From assembly GCA_963971225.1 (NCBI GenBank), contig OZ020269.1, forward strand, positions 101,678,905 to 101,742,904: a DNA stretch of 64,000 nucleotides. Direction: 5' to 3'. Both the position numbers and the translations under genes were made by a program. Each line of letters opens with the position of its first letter. The stretch's first letter is position 1. The notes under the pieces were generated by a model, which saw only the letters and a program-made list of their open reading frames with translations, did no database searches and was not told the DNA's origin. Source of the DNA: Melieria omissa. Taxonomy: Eukaryota; Arthropoda; Insecta; Diptera; Ulidiidae. This document shows, one piece after another, positions 23,828 through 36,686 of this stretch.

Positions 23828-25498
23828 ACAGGGTGGCACAAAACTTTTACAAAACGCGCCAAAATTAATTTTTTAATGAATTTTCATTCATTATTTCATT
23901 AATTTCAAACATTTCATACATTCATTCATTCCTTCATTCACTTAATTCATTAATTTATTCAATTTCAATTAATTCATTTCATTCATTTTGTTCCTTCATT
24001 CGTCTATTAATTAATTAATTTTAATTATTTCATTGATTCCTTCATTCATTCATTAATTTCATTTCATTCGTTCATTCATTCATTAATTTTATTTCATTCA
24101 TTTATTCATTTAATTCATTTTATTTCATTCATTTCATTTCATTCATTTACTGGTTTCATTCATTTGCTTCATTTCATTCATTTGCTTCATTTCATTCATT
24201 CATGTATTCATTTATTCTATCATTCATTCATTCATTTAATTAATTTAATTAATTTCATTCATTTCATTCATTTCATTCATTTCATTCATTTCATTCATTT
24301 CATTCATTTCATTCATTTCATTCATTTCATTCATTTCATTCATTTCATTCATTTCATTCATTTCATTCATTTCATTCATTTCATTAATTTCATTAATTTC
24401 ATTAATTTCATTCATTTCATTCATTTCATTTATTTCATTCATTTCATTCATTTCATTCATTTCATTCATTTCATTCATTTCATTCATTTCATTCATTTCA
24501 TTAATTTCATTAATTTCATTAATTTCATTCATTTCATTCATTTCATTCATTTCATTCATTTCATTCATTTCATTCATTTCATTCATTTCATTCATTTCAT
24601 TCATTTCATTCATTTCATTCATTTCATTCATTTCATTCATTTCATTCATTTCATTCATTTCATTCATTTCATTCATTTCATTCATTTCATTCATTTCATT
24701 CATTTCATTCATTTCATTCATTTCATTCATTTCATTCATTTCATTCATTTCATTCATTTCATTCATTTCATTCATTTCATTCATTTCATTCATTTCATTC
24801 GTTTCATTCATTTCACTCATTTCAATCAGTTCATTCATTTCATTCATTGCATTTCATTTCATTCATTTCATTCATTTCATTCATTTCATTCATTTCATTC
24901 ATTTCATTCATTTCATTCATTTCATTCATTTCATTCATTGCATTTCATTTCATTCATTTCATTCATTGCATTTCATTTCATTCATTTCATTCATTGCATT
25001 TCATTTCATTCATTTCATTCATTTCATTCATTTCATTTTTTTCATTCATTTCATTCATTTCATTCATTTCATTCATTTCATTCATTTCATTTATTTCATT
25101 CATTTCATTTATTTCATTCATTTCATTCATTTCATTCATTTTATTCATTTCATTCATTTCATTCATTTCATTCATTTCATTCATTTCATTCATTTCATTC
25201 ATTTCACTCAATTCATTCTTTTCATTCATTTCATTCATTTCATTCATTTCATTCATTTCATTCATTTCATTCATTTCATTCATTTCATTCATTTCATTCA
25301 TTTCATTCATTTCATTCATTTCATTCATTTCATTCATTTCAGTCATTTCATTCGTTTCATTCATTTCAATCACTTCAATTATTTCAGTCATTTCACTCAT
25401 TTCAGTCATTTCATTTATTTATTCATTGATTCATTAATTCATTCATTCCTTCATAAATAAATCAATGTCAAAGAACACTGGGTGACAACTTTTGCGCA
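23828..25498 (-). mobile_element. microsatellite-cored element X, copy 1
   Basis: The block between ACAGGGTGGCACAAAACTTT (from 23828) and ACTGGGTGACAACTTTTGCG (ending near 25498) is almost wholly a TTCAT-type simple repeat. The right end, reversed, reads GTGCGCAAAAGTTGTCACCC...GTTCTTTGACATTG...TTTATGAA and matches the left end of the second copy at 59584. I infer a small inverted-repeat element whose middle has been filled by a GAATG-type microsatellite; this copy is in the opposite orientation to copy 2. No coding capacity. Confidence 0.55.
24253..25425. repeat. 9-bp tandem array (TTCATTCAT)n
   Basis: About 130 copies of a 9-bp unit with few substitutions (ATTAATTTC, ATTGCATTTC and ATTTATTTC variants form small internal blocks). 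Because 9 is a multiple of 3, each frame stays open: repeated Phe-Ile-His on the plus strand and Asn-Glu-Met on the minus strand. These long open frames (24164-25429 and others) are artefacts of the repeat. Flanks at 23870-24250 hold less regular ATTCATTT repeats. Confidence 0.95.
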
Positions 25499-25544
25499 CT
25501 TAATAAAAAAAGAATGTCAAAGTGTATGCAGTTTTTTTCCTTAA

Positions 25545-25779
25545 CCCTTTTGGGACTACTGGGATAATACGTCCCAGCAAGTTTTTAATGGCCCTCAAAA
25601 CCATTATTCAAATCTTACGACCCACGCAAAAGATTTTTCCAATTCGGTGTTTTCGCATAATGTGATGATTTCAGAGTTGTGAGCATCCAATATAATTTTC
25701 TATCCCCAACATTCATGGCATGAGAGTCTTTCTACTAAGAGAATTTTGGATTTCAAAATTAAACTCCATCCCGAAAGGG
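25545..25779. mobile_element. TTAA-flanked MITE, piggyBac-like (235 bp)
   Basis: TTAA at 25541-25544 and 25780-25783 bound a block whose ends are inverted repeats: CCCTTTTGGGA on the left and, reversed, CCCTTTCGGGA on the right. TTAA duplication with CCC ends is the mark of the piggyBac superfamily. A short hairpin (TGGGATAATACGTCCCA, 25560s-25570s) lies just inside the left end. The terminal repeats are short, so this rests on 11 bp plus the target site. Confidence 0.5.
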
Positions 25780-25784
25780 TTAAA

Positions 25785-28700
25785 AGGTTTTTTATTATTC
25801 GGCTCCGACTATCGCCCGAATATTTTACTTATGCCAAATATTCGGCTTCGGCCAAAAATCCACCTTTGGTCGGACACTAATCTGCAGTACTGCACTCACT
25901 TTGATGGAAAAGTTTTCTCATTTAGACGCATTACTTAATCGTACAACTTTCAGTAATGATTTGGCATCAGTGATTGAATAAAAAAATCCCCAAAAAATTT
26001 CTTTCATTCTTAAATATTTTTGACAAATTTCTTACTAATCGCAATAGAAACTGACAGTTAAAATGTCCCACTGTGAACACCTTTTTAGGCCCACTTCCCC
26101 ATTCATTATTATGGGACAGTTTTTATGAAATTGTTCATAAACTATGTGATTTCATTGATCTTAACTTTAGTTGGGTGACGGACCAATCTTCACGTAGTTA
26201 GGTATTTTCTACAATTAAAATATTATAGCATACTTTCAGGTGCTATACACATGTGTTACTTTTGTAATAGTAACTCATTTAGAATTTAAATTTTTTTAAT
26301 TTTTTATTTTTATGTGTATTTTGATTGGACACTAAACCATTTTAGTTGGAAACCAAACCCACCTGCTTTCCCATTTCACAGCTGTTAATTCGTTTCAAAT
26401 TAGTCAATTATAGACCCACCCATTTAATTGTATAATTTTACACCTAACAGCCTTGATGGCGTAATTTTCGCACTTTTCTACAATTAAAAACACATAAACG
26501 AATGAATTGCTTCTCACCGCATGTGTGACACGTTTGCGCAAAGCGAAAACTAAGCGCAAAGCTCAAAACAGCGTCAAGTCCGTGAAACCAGACCCAGAAA
26601 CGTTGGCACGCTTTGTGTGCCGGCAGTCGACCATTAAATGGCAACCGTGCACGCTTCAGTGTGCATATAAAATTTAACAAAAACACTAAACAATTCATGT
26701 TCACGGCACCTAATTGCCAGCACACATGCCACCTGCACTGCTCGCTGTGGCGTCGCACAGTTGGGCCATTTATGCGATTGCAAGCCGAGTCAACTGAGCG
26801 TCAGGCAAGTGCTGTGCTGTATATGTAAATCAGTGCATTATGCTTGAAACGAATTGTGACTATGCCTGAAAGTATGCAGTGATACACGTTTGTAGTTCAA
26901 AATTCAAATTCAGCTTTAAAATAATGAAAAATATTTAAAGTACACAAATAATAATGTATGCAATGCGCTCGAAAGTATGCTTTAAATATTACAAACAACT
27001 CCATTGTTGAGGCACTGGCATCAATCATTTGTGGTATACTTTTAGGCAGTCTGAGCATATTGTTGCTGCTAGTGACCCAAAGTTATGCAATGATTTCACT
27101 TTACACTTTTTGCCAAATCCATTAGCTCTCCAAATATGTAACAACGCCTGTCGGTATGTGGGCAAAAATTTTAGTCCAGTTTGGAAAAGTGCTTTCAGCT
27201 TCTTCGTTTGCCACACACAATTCAGATAGCTGCGCTAAAAACCGCCCAAAATCGCACACACACATATGTAAAAAGCACACACACACACAGCACAAACTGC
27301 GCTAATGGTTTTTTCGACAATAACAAAGTGTTGAAACAAACCGAAAGTGCTGCGGATCGGCGTGAAGAAAGCCCACATTTTGTTTGGATGTCACTTCAGA
27401 GCGAACGCATGGAATGCATAAAGCGTTGCTGTCATTTGCAAACATATGAAAACCATACAAAAAATAACACAACTAAGCGTCGCAACAAAGAACTGAAGAA
27501 TTTTCCAAAAAAAAAAATTGTAAAAAAATCCTTTTTTCTCTCTTTTGGATTTGCTTCTATTGAAATAAATTTGAAAAATATGCATACATGCGAAAGTTTC
27601 CTTTGTTGTTGGAATAATATTTTTAAAAGCGGTACTCTTTGTTGCTTTCAGCTAAAAATAAAAAACAAACAAAACAAAACACAAAACCGATTTTTAGAAA
27701 AATATGCCAACCGAGAACTTTTTAGCCAAAACTATAAAAATAAATTAAAAAAAACGCCAAAGTAGTCAACAATAGCACCAACAACAGCAAAATAATATGA
27801 AACAATTGAATCATTTTGTTTTTAACAAAAATATGAGTGATATGTAAGTATGCGCATAGAAGTATGCAACAATAAAATGATGCCCAAAAGCTGCCACAAA
27901 CAGCGCTGCTCGCTACCTAAATATGCGTTCTACTGCAATTAAAAACCAAAACCCAAAGTTTGTAACATAGTTTTAGGCGTTTTTTGTGCTGAAATCAAAT
28001 TTCAAGTGCTGTCGCATGAAATATTTAGTTTAGTTAAAATTTTTGCCATAAATATTACAGCATTTTGGCATTTTTATTAACAGCCTGAAAGTATGCCAGT
28101 GAAAAGCAGGCACATCCATCCACACACACACACAGACAAGCACAACAACTACATCAATCATCGTCAATAGCGCTCAATACGTCAGCGCCACGCCATGCAG
28201 AGTGCGCCATTACTTACCCACGTAGAAGCTTTGCGGTAGTTTCCATCCCGCTCCTAACACTCTTTCCCTCTTGCTCGCTCTTCTGATACAACGGCTGCTC
28301 TCATCACCAACAACAAATAAGCAAAATGCCCATTTGGCAAAGCCTCGAGTAATATGGTTAGTTTTTATTGAATTAAAGCGCAGATTTCATTGCATATTTT
28401 TTGGTGCCACCATAAAAAATGTGTACAAATTTGTATACATTTTTTTTGGCGCACTTAAATGAGAAATGACAAAATATCTACGTCTACGGATAACTATTCT
28501 GGTTGTAAGTACACCAAACAAAATATGCGTTGGTCGAATTGGTCTTAGACAATAAAAAATATTTCTCCAAATGAAGTAAAAAATGCCTTGGACTGAGGAA
28601 GAACCAGCTTAGATAAGTCACCGGTCTTCTAATTGGAAACTGCAGACTAAGAAATTGTATGCATACAATCGGGCTAGAACAGCTTAACGTCTGTATACAC

Positions 28701-29347
28701 TGTAGATTTCAAGAGGAGACTTTTGAACCCATCATACTGCACTTTCATGCGGCGTGTCATAGCAGGATGCGTTAGCTGGGCCAGTTCTGGCTTGCAGAAG
28801 AGAACATCAAGTACGCAAACCCTTTTGGGTGGAGTCTTGGGATGTTCTAGAAACGACCTTGTAGATTTAGACAATTTGTAGGAGGCACAATAGATCATTT
28901 CTGGTCTCAATGCAACAAACACCATTAAATTCTTTAAATTTAAATATTTACGATTTTAAGAAAGAAAGAAATAAACTAAACTATTGGAAATTTATCAGAC
29001 TATAGTGCAGATCTTTTAGGTCGCAGTGCACATTCCCCGGCAATAATAATAATGGTGCAGGGTGTAATTAACATTAATAGATGGCATTGATCTGGCTACC
29101 CGCCGTGACTCAGCTGATGAGTACGTCGGGGTCATGAGTTTGACAACCCTCGAACTTAGTTTTTATGTGAAGTTGTAGCCAAGAAATAAACTAAGGCTCC
29201 TCAAAAGCTTGAAAATTAAAATTGCGGTTATTATACTCAGGTAACGTGAGGCACTTAACCTTATCGTAAAAAAGGAAGCCTGTCCTCAGGCTCTGAGAAT
29301 AACAAACACTAACACATTGGTGTGTTAAAAATGTTCAGTAACGACCT
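25785..29347. other. noncoding stretch rich in the dispersed motif
   Basis: No gene recognised. Seven copies of the GCATACTTTYAGGC motif lie here at 26228-26243, 26864-26877, 26967-26980, 27034-27047, 27854-27867, 27965-27978 and 28083-28097, the densest set outside the 122-bp array. The rest is AT-rich, with CA runs at 27256-27294 and 28119-28134. An open frame at 27181-27765 is Lys/Asn-rich translation of AT-rich DNA. Confidence 0.45.
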
Positions 29348-29356
29348 ATGAGGAAG

Positions 29357-29736
29357 CTTTGGGAAATCTTTTCCAATTTTTCCTATCTTCTATATGCTCC
29401 CTAGACCAGTAACATATCCCAATTCAAAAATTGCGGCCTTCAGATGATCCTTTCCCACGAAAGTGGGAAGTGGACAAAAGCGAAAAACAGCGACCCACAC
29501 CGATCTTAGCAAAGTCCCAAACCATACTGCTGTCACCTCCGTTACACAACAGATGGCGCTATGAGCGGTAGCTCACAACATCGGAGGTGTCGTTCCTTAG
29601 CGGCGATAGATGGCAGGACTACCTGCGGCAGGCCAATCACCTACCCTGTCAGAAAAACACAACCGATTAACGTAACCAACACAAGGCATAGCCTTTCGGA
29701 GGCCCTATGCTGCCGAGAGAAGCGAACACAGAAAAA
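29357..29736 (+). mobile_element. SINE-like repeat, copy A, 5' truncated
   Basis: About 380 bp matching the body and A-rich tail of the family defined by copy B at 31074, from CTTTTCCAATTTTTCCTATC to CGAACACAGAAAAAA. A 9-bp duplication ATGAGGAAG flanks it (29348-29356, 29737-29745). The tRNA-like head is missing. Shared internal phrases are ACAGATGGCGCTATGAGCGG, GGCAGGCCAATCACCTACCC and GGAGGCCCTATGCT. Confidence 0.75.
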
Positions 29737-29859
29737 ATGAGGAAGGTAGCAACCATCTTCCAAGCTAAAATCAATGCCACGGAGACATACATCAGAAAAT
29801 GCCTATGTGAGGAAACTTTTCATACATACAACTTGAAACTTGAATACAATTGTATATAC

Positions 29860-30280
29860 TGTTACGAAAATTACTTCACAGGTTCGTTTGGATTGTGTTT
29901 GAAAATAAAACAACTTTAATTATTTAGCGCAAACCGCAGTCAGAAACTAACAATCACTTTATTTACAGATTTACACTTCGCTTGTATCTACACTTGTTAC
30001 CACTTTGCTTGCTCAACACAGACTCGACCCCTTGCGCTGCCACTACTGCTTTTATACTAGTTTTCTTATCGCACTGAAGTTTCTTGCACATTCCAGTTGT
30101 ACTTTCTATCTCGATTATTCTAGCAAAGTTCATTACCTTTCGCGAACCATCCTTGCCATATCGGACTATCCAAGCGAATTATACCAAATTTGCCATACTT
30201 CAAAGTGCATGCCTAAAAGTATGCTTGGAAAAGCATTCGTGCATAGAAAAGCATTCACCACAGAGTGCTTTATCGTTTCA
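29860..30280 (-). mobile_element. solo LTR, gypsy-like, copy 2
   Basis: On the minus strand it begins TGAAACGATAAAGCACTCTG and ends TTTTCGTAACA; length 421 bp. Flanking duplication ATAC (29856-29859, 30281-30284). The dispersed motif is kept at 30211-30224. Shares its whole layout with copies 1, 3 and 4. Open frames such as 30005-30313 are inside the LTR and are not genes. Confidence 0.85.
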
Positions 30281-30284
30281 ATAC

Positions 30285-30844
30285 TATTCAACAGGCAAGC
30301 GGCCCTAACATAAAGGCTCTACAAGCCCACGTGACCTCCTCAAAACTTGTCGAGATTGGCCCTAATCTCATTAATAAACTGGAAAGCCATAACTCTTCAT
30401 TGAACACTGGATCTCAGAACAAGAATTTCTTGAAGGCAATTAATAAGCCGACATCATCTCGAACCATTCTGTGGACTGTGAGAGAGGGAGAGAATGGCTA
30501 ATAAAATAAGTAAACCAAGATTTCGAAGAACACTTCAGGACTGCCATGCAAATCTACTTTTAACCTCAGGCAGAGGAGTATCAAATAAAACTCCTAAAGA
30601 TGACTTTTGCTTTCTCACTGGATGTCTGACAGATCACTGCCCACATGGGTATCATCTGCTGGAAATACAGAACCAAAAACATTGATATATGTTGTCATAC
30701 ATGTTGCTCTACACTCGGCAGAAAAAGATTTCCTCAGTTAGGTGAGTCAATTGTATCCCCCCGAAGAAAATATTTAACTTAGAACCACAGAAAATGTAGC
30801 ATTTGATAAAAATCCTCAACCAGGAGGATTACACCAAGGCTTGT
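30285..30844. other. noncoding stretch
   Basis: No gene or repeat boundary identified; small overlapping open frames have no recognisable domain. Confidence 0.4.
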
Positions 30845-31073
30845 TTAACCCATTAAAGTTGGGTACCAGTTCCGCCCATTCGATTTTGATAAAATTTCAT
30901 ACACGACCTGGAATTGATCCAAAGTGATCAGAAACAGTTTCTATCTCTGCACGTTGCTGAGATATTCATTGGCTACTTTTTACCCATTAGGTAGCAATGG
31001 TAGCTTTTATCCATACTTTTTAAAGTGATCAGCGAAACACGTGAACGAAAGTTGTATTTTTTACAGGTGAGTT

Positions 31074-31632
31074 TTTTTTTTGTTCCTTGTTCACTCCTCT
31101 CCGGAGCATAGGGCCTCCACAAGACAGCCTTGTGTTGGTTACATTAATCAGTTGTGTTGTTCTGCCAGGGTAGGTAATTGGCCTGCCGCAGGTAGTCCTA
31201 AGTGATGGAATCATCTAACGCCGCTCAGGAACGTTGCCTTCGCTCGTAGCGCCATCTGTTGTGAGGAGGTTACAGCAGAATGGTTGGGGACCTCGCTAGG
31301 ATCAGGTTGGTGCGCGCTGTTTTCGCAGTTGTCCGCTTCCCCTTGAAGATGTCACTCAAGCGCCTGTTTTGCGTAACTGTTTATTTGTTTGCTTTATCAG
31401 CCGCATAGCGCATAATTGCGCGTTCTATTGCGTGGAAGTAAGTGGAATAGGAATAATTGGGTTGGGAATCAATGATTTTCGATATGTTGCAGGGTTTTTA
31501 GGAAAATTTAGAGAACAGGAAAAATCGGAAAAATTGGATGGAAAAGTGCGGGGACTGTGCACACGGCGGGAGTTGAACCCACGACCTCTGGGATGACAGT
31601 CTAGTGCACTCACGCTAGGCCATCGAGGCTGC
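31074..31632 (-). mobile_element. tRNA-derived SINE-like repeat, copy B, full length
   Basis: A 559-bp insertion on the minus strand between 12-bp duplications TACAGGTGAGTT (31062-31073 and 31633-31644). It starts (high coordinate) with a tRNA-like head, has a unique body of about 450 bp, and ends with an A-run (T-run on the plus strand at 31074-31081). This is the most complete of four copies and defines both family ends. A hosting LINE with an A-tail is implied, not seen. Confidence 0.85.
31559..31632 (-). other. tRNA-like head of SINE copy B with A and B boxes
   Basis: On the minus strand the head reads GCAGCCTCGATGGCCTAGCG...; TGGCCTAGCGTG fits the RNA polymerase III A box and GGTTCAACTCC the B box (GGTTCRANNCC), 40 or so bases apart. 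These form the internal promoter typical of tRNA-derived SINEs. It is not a functional tRNA gene: I see no acceptor stem pairing. Confidence 0.7.
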
Positions 31633-31909
31633 TACAGGTGAGTTAGGAGGCAGATTTTCGGGGAAATTCTAAGGCCACATTTCACCACATTTTCTACCTC
31701 CAGAAAATTCGCAATTTTTGGAGTCTGGTAACTCTAGCTAGATGGCGGAATTTTAGGGTGACCTCCACTAGACTAAGGTAGTTCCATCTTTACCCCAACC
31801 ACCCCTACCAATGATTTTGAGATATCTCTAACACGAACTTTTCTGTGATTTTTTTACAAAGTCAATTTTCATGGGTAAATGTTTACCAAATAGGCAGCAA
31901 TGGGTTAAC

Positions 31910-34065
31910 AGATCACTACTGGTCGAGGTGCTTAATGGACCTAAAGAATAATTGCCATATTTTTAACTACAACTTCACACTTCTGAATCACGTGTCCTGA
32001 CCTTTTCAAGAGCAAGGAGACGAACGAATGGATGGACGGAAAATTAATGCAAAATACATGCGTCACCATCTTTTTCTCTCCCCACCCCTGCAATAAAGTT
32101 CGCCTTTTTTTTAAATCACATTTTCACTTGGCTTATTCAAAGCCTCGAAAAAACTCTGTGGTCCATAAAGTGATCCTTTTCAAGTCAGACACAGAGTTCA
32201 TTACTTTGTGAAACACTTTCTGAAACACTTTCTGAACCACTTATTTTTCTACAGTCCCAATTTTTTAAGTCGTAATGCCTCTTCACATAATGTTAAAGCA
32301 TTTTAGTTTTTAAATCCGCATTGAAAGGTCCTTTGATTCCATGCAAACACACACATACACAATTTCGAACAGATTCATTGACCGCCAACGGGGTCAGAAA
32401 TCACAGACAATCACGAGCCAATAAAATGGCGCTTTTTCACACTTTTTTTCTGTATCTTTATGGTTCACCTGCAGTCACACACAGCCACACATACAATGAC
32501 TTTCTTTGATGTGCACACAAAAAATAAATTATTGTGGAAAAATTTACGTTCAATTGCAATTGAAACAAAATTGCATTGGACAAACGATTGATTGGACACA
32601 CACGCACACACACATACAAAGACGGTGTGGCACAAATGCAACGGTGTTGAAGTTTGAAATCAATTTAATTAGTTTCTTGTTTATTTGCTTTTCGTAATGT
32701 TTTTTCTACACAGTCTACATGTGTGTGTGTGTGGGTGTGTTCATGTCTGCAAATATCATCGGAAATTGTTGACGGCTAAGGAAAAAAAAAATTTTAAATT
32801 ACACACACACTTACAAACACAAACAAACGCACACATATACAGTTGGATGCATTCACACAACGCCAGTCAAATCAATTTCAACAATTCAATGTTCTTGCCA
32901 TGCATTTTTTTGTTGTTGCAGCAACTGTTGCTGCTCAGTGATTTGATTTGATGAAATACGCAAAAATACTCAAACACCCAGTCCAACCCAACAATACAGA
33001 CACACACACATTGACACGCCCACTATGCCACACTATGTTCATGCAGGCAGTCGTGTTAAGCAAACAAAAATGCATGTTGCCTATATTTAGGCGTTTGCAG
33101 TTATTATTTGTAATACAAATTGCATTCAGTACCTTGCGCCACAGTGTAAATCAATGAAATTTATTATGAACGTTATTGTTGTTGTTGTTTTTTATTGCAG
33201 TATTTGTTGTTGTTGTTGTTGTTGCTGTCTAACGTTCGGCAATATAGCATCAAATTAAATTTGCAATGCACAAATTTGCATTCGAACGCATCGTCACCAT
33301 TGCAAAAATATTCTATCATGCTTTATTTACACAATTTTAATAAACCACATTTATGCATATAATGAAATACTTTGCATACTTTCCTGCGCAATATGATATG
33401 ATATGTCCGAGCAATTACAATTTGGCAAACATCAAACGTTTATGAATATGAAAAACAAAAATACATGCAGCGTCCAATTGTTGACCGTAGAATATATTTT
33501 AATTGCAGCCAAAGGCCTTTGGAAAATTTGATGTCAATCAATTTTTTAGAATTTGAACTTTAAAATTTACATTTTATAATGTCAAACTGCAACAACCCAC
33601 AATTAAACGGCTGATTCAAAGTTACAAAAGAGAAATACATCAATGCTTGGTCAGGTCAAAATGAAATTTGGGTAGATAACAAAATAGATTGTTGCGAAAA
33701 ATGCTAAAAAACAAAAGTTGAAACAGTTGAGACAGTAGTTTGTTACATCTGGTAACTGCAGCTCCATTTTCTTGTAACTGTCTGTGATCTAAAAGCAAAG
33801 AGAGATCTATGTATCTGCAGTCTAATCAAAAGTTAGCAAGCACTCTAAGATGTTCTCTTAGCAGACAGTAAAAGGTGGATCCATGTTCGCTGAACAAGAA
33901 AGACATGACCGGAGCATCCGAGAGATCCTCAATTCTTTTGAAACTGTGGCTTTAAAGAACACTCAGTAAGTATGTGACGGATGGACAAAATTTATAGAGC
34001 CCTCGATTCGATTTTGATACTTCACAAAGCAACTTGATTATCCTGAAGAAGTGGGTCTGCTCAGC
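31910..34065. other. noncoding stretch with CA/TG and CAA runs
   Basis: No gene supported. Several CA/TG runs (32343-32360, 32598-32618, 32718-32740, 32802-32838), a TTG run near 33176-33228, a palindromic variant of the dispersed motif (GCCTATATTTAGGC, 33079-33092) and another variant at 33374-33387. Confidence 0.4.
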
Positions 34066-34069
34066 AACC

Positions 34070-35040
34070 ATAGAACCCATTGGGATACCACCGTAGTTCA
34101 AGTAAGAGGATCTTACTTTCAGAACCAGTTCAAGCGTCTTATGAAGGAGTGAAACCACCGTATTTGAGACTCAGATCCCCTTATTTTCAAACCTAGTTCG
34201 AGCTTCTAATGAAGGTATGACATTATCATACTTCGGACTCAGGTTCCCTTACTTTTAGTACTAAATAGTTTGATCTTCTAATGAAACTGTGACACCACAA
34301 GAGTTCAGACTTAGATCTTCTTACTTTCAGGATCAGTTCGACCTTCCAATGAAGGTGTGAAACCACTATAATTGAGACTCAGATCCGCTTACTTTTAAGA
34401 CCAGGTTGAGCTTCTAATGAAGATATGACACAATCGTACTTCGGACTCAGATGCATTTACTTTTAGGACTAGTTTGAACTTCTAATGAAGTTGTGACGAT
34501 AGGTAACATAGTGTTACGAAAATTACCTTTTTAAGTTCGAATCTGGATTGTGTATGAAAATAAAACCACTTCCACCACCAATTACTCAGCGCAAAACGCA
34601 GTCAGAGACCAACAATCACTTTATTTACAGATTTACACTATGCTTGTATCTACACTTGTTACCACTTTGCTTCTTCAACTAAGACTCGACTCTGTGCGCT
34701 GCACACTGCTGCTTTTATACTGGTTTTCTTATCGCGCCATTCTAGTTGTACTGTCTATCTCGATCGTTCTACCACAGCCCATCACCGCCGCGAACCATCC
34801 TTGCCATATCGTAATTATAGCAAGTTTACCGTAATCCAAAGTGCATGCCTAAAACTATGCTTGGAAAAGCATTCATGCATATCACAGCACAGAGTGCCCG
34901 ATCGTTACAATAGTTTAGACTCATATCCCTTTATTTTCAGAATCTATTTGAGCGTTTTATAAAGGTATGAAACCACATAGTTCAGACTCAGATCCCCTCA
35001 CTTTCAGGACCAGTTTAGACTTTTGATAAAGGTGCATAGA
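34070..35040. repeat. 69-bp tandem array, split by a solo LTR
   Basis: The phrase GACTCAGATCCCCTTACTTT recurs (variants at about 34168, 34236, 34308, 34376, 34444) with 68-72 bp spacing. It alternates with CTTCTAATGAAGGTATGACA. After the LTR at 34512-34909 the array resumes for about two units (34914-35035). The LTR therefore landed inside an existing array. Confidence 0.8.
34512..34909 (-). mobile_element. solo LTR, gypsy-like, copy 3
   Basis: 398 bp; on the minus strand it begins TGTAACGATCGGGCACTCTG and ends TTTTCGTAACA. Duplication ATAG on both sides (34508-34511, 34910-34913). The dispersed motif is present with one change (GCCTAAAACTATGC, 34847-34860). Confidence 0.87.
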
Positions 35041-35215
35041 ATCCTTTGTGATACCACCATAGTAGGCCTTGGGGGATATCTTCAGATTCATCCCAAGTTC
35101 ATATTGGTTTAAACCACTACAGAACACAGAACTAGAGGAACTCTGTCACATTCTCGCTCGGACATAACAATAATTCGTGGAGGACTCCAAATGCACTAGT
35201 CGAAATATCACCCAG
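35041..35215. other. noncoding link between array and SINE
   Basis: Short unique segment; nothing recognised. Confidence 0.4.
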
Positions 35216-36686
35216 CTGCCTCGATAGCCTAACTTGAGTGTACTAGCATCCCAGAGATCGTGGGCGCGACTACTACCAGCTGCATGGTCCTGCACTCTTC
35301 CAACTTATCCATATTTTCCTGCCCTCTAAATATTTCCTAGCCCAGCAACACATTCCAGTTCAAAAATTGAGACCTTCATATGATCCTTTTCCCACTCACC
35401 TCCACGTAAAAAAAAACGCGGGAGTAAAACAACAAATATACAGCTACACGGTACACCAGCGACGCCTGTAAGGGGGACATTAGCGAAAACAGCGCACCAA
35501 ACCGGTCTTAGCGAAGCCCCCAATCATCCTTCTGTCACCTCCTCTACACAACAGAGGGCGCTACGGGGTGTAGCTCGAAATAACGGACGCGACGCACAGT
35601 GGGGTAATATATAAGTAAAGTGCCGATAAGGGGTTATATAAGTTTTCATGAGTCAAAAAATCGAAACAAATTTTATGATTTATTTCGAACAAACATACTT
35701 TCAAGATTTCAAGTCAATCCGAGCAGTCGATCGTAAGTAGCAACTCGATTTGTAGCGCGCTACCTGTCTTGCCACAGGCGATAGGCGAACTTTAAACGTG
35801 ATTGTCTCCAAATGAGGTTTTTTGAAAAATGCTTTTGCGGTGACCACGATATCTCAAAAACTACTTGACCAATTCATCTAATTTTTTTTTTTATTCTTTT
35901 CCTAGTTACAATACGGAGTTCAAGTATTGTTCCACAAATAATATGCTTCTTTGCCAATCGGCCAACTGTTGGAAGAAGCTCAAGAATCACGGAATAACGA
36001 TTTCAAGTGTTGCAGGGAGAATTTTTTACGAAAGTGGACTGAAAAAATACCATTGAAAACATTTTTTAAAGTTTTTTTTTCTGACCTCACTATATCAAGT
36101 ATGAAAAAATTGCCACACCAAATTGCATCATATGTATATTATGTTGCTAAGGAGTTGCTTGCTATGGAGTTGATACTAATGAGGAATGATGATAATGGTG
36201 ATGGTGAGGCTTATAATGTTGATGATGAGGATTATAATAATGATAATCATCATCATAATGATGATATTGAATTAACTGTAAGAGGTGGCGATGAAATGTT
36301 TCAGCTAAACTTTTCAACATAGGTTAGGTTAGGTTGCGGTGGCTGCCTCTATAAGAGACACACTCGGAGGCCTGAAAGGCCCATTGTGATACCACATATT
36401 TCACCCGTTTTTGAACTGCGTATGCAACACTGTTTTTGCCAACATATGTTACAGCACACATTTCAAGCGGATGGGGAAAGGGGGGGGAGGGGACGCCGTT
36501 TAACGCCGAATCCGAACGGCGATTGGCAGTTTTTCGTTCACACTTGGAGGTTTTGCCATTGCCTGCCAAGAGCGCACTTGTGCGATTTTTGTAATTCTCA
36601 TTTCCTTCACGTGGATAGCGATAACACTTCGTTCAATAATGTGTGTGACTAACTAATTAAAACACATTTTTTGCCAAAATTCGTTT

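Larger units (their letters stand above)
30849..31904. mobile_element. possible TTAA-flanked element interrupted by a SINE
   Basis: TTAACCCATTAAAGTTGGG at 30845 and GCAGCAATGGGTTAA ending at 31908 could be the ends of a TTAA-type element with a CCCATT terminus. The SINE copy B (31074-31632) would then sit inside it. The inverted match is only six bases plus TTAA, so this is tentative. Confidence 0.25.

Noticed and set aside
24164..25429. Long open frames on both strands (repeats of Phe-Ile-His and Asn-Glu-Met, up to 421 codons)
   Set aside because: They are the 9-bp array read in frames that cannot stop; not genes.
27181..27765. 194-codon frame, Lys/Asn-rich
   Set aside because: Composition is that of AT-rich DNA, the start is not supported, and nothing in it matches a known family.
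29098..29150. tRNA-like segment (TGACTCAGCTGATGAGTAC and GAGTTTGACAACC)
   Set aside because: Box matches are weak and no stem pairing or adjacent SINE body could be shown; too little for a tRNA or SINE call.
35951..36322. 123-codon frame with an Asp/Asn/His-rich end
   Set aside because: The acidic end is a GAT/AAT microsatellite and the rest has no recognisable domain; it lies in the Transib-like remnant but does not resemble a transposase.
36321..36336. AGGTT repeats as a telomere-like tract
   Set aside because: Only three units, followed by ordinary sequence; a related phrase occurs near 15050-15095, so it is more likely a fragment of an old dispersed repeat.
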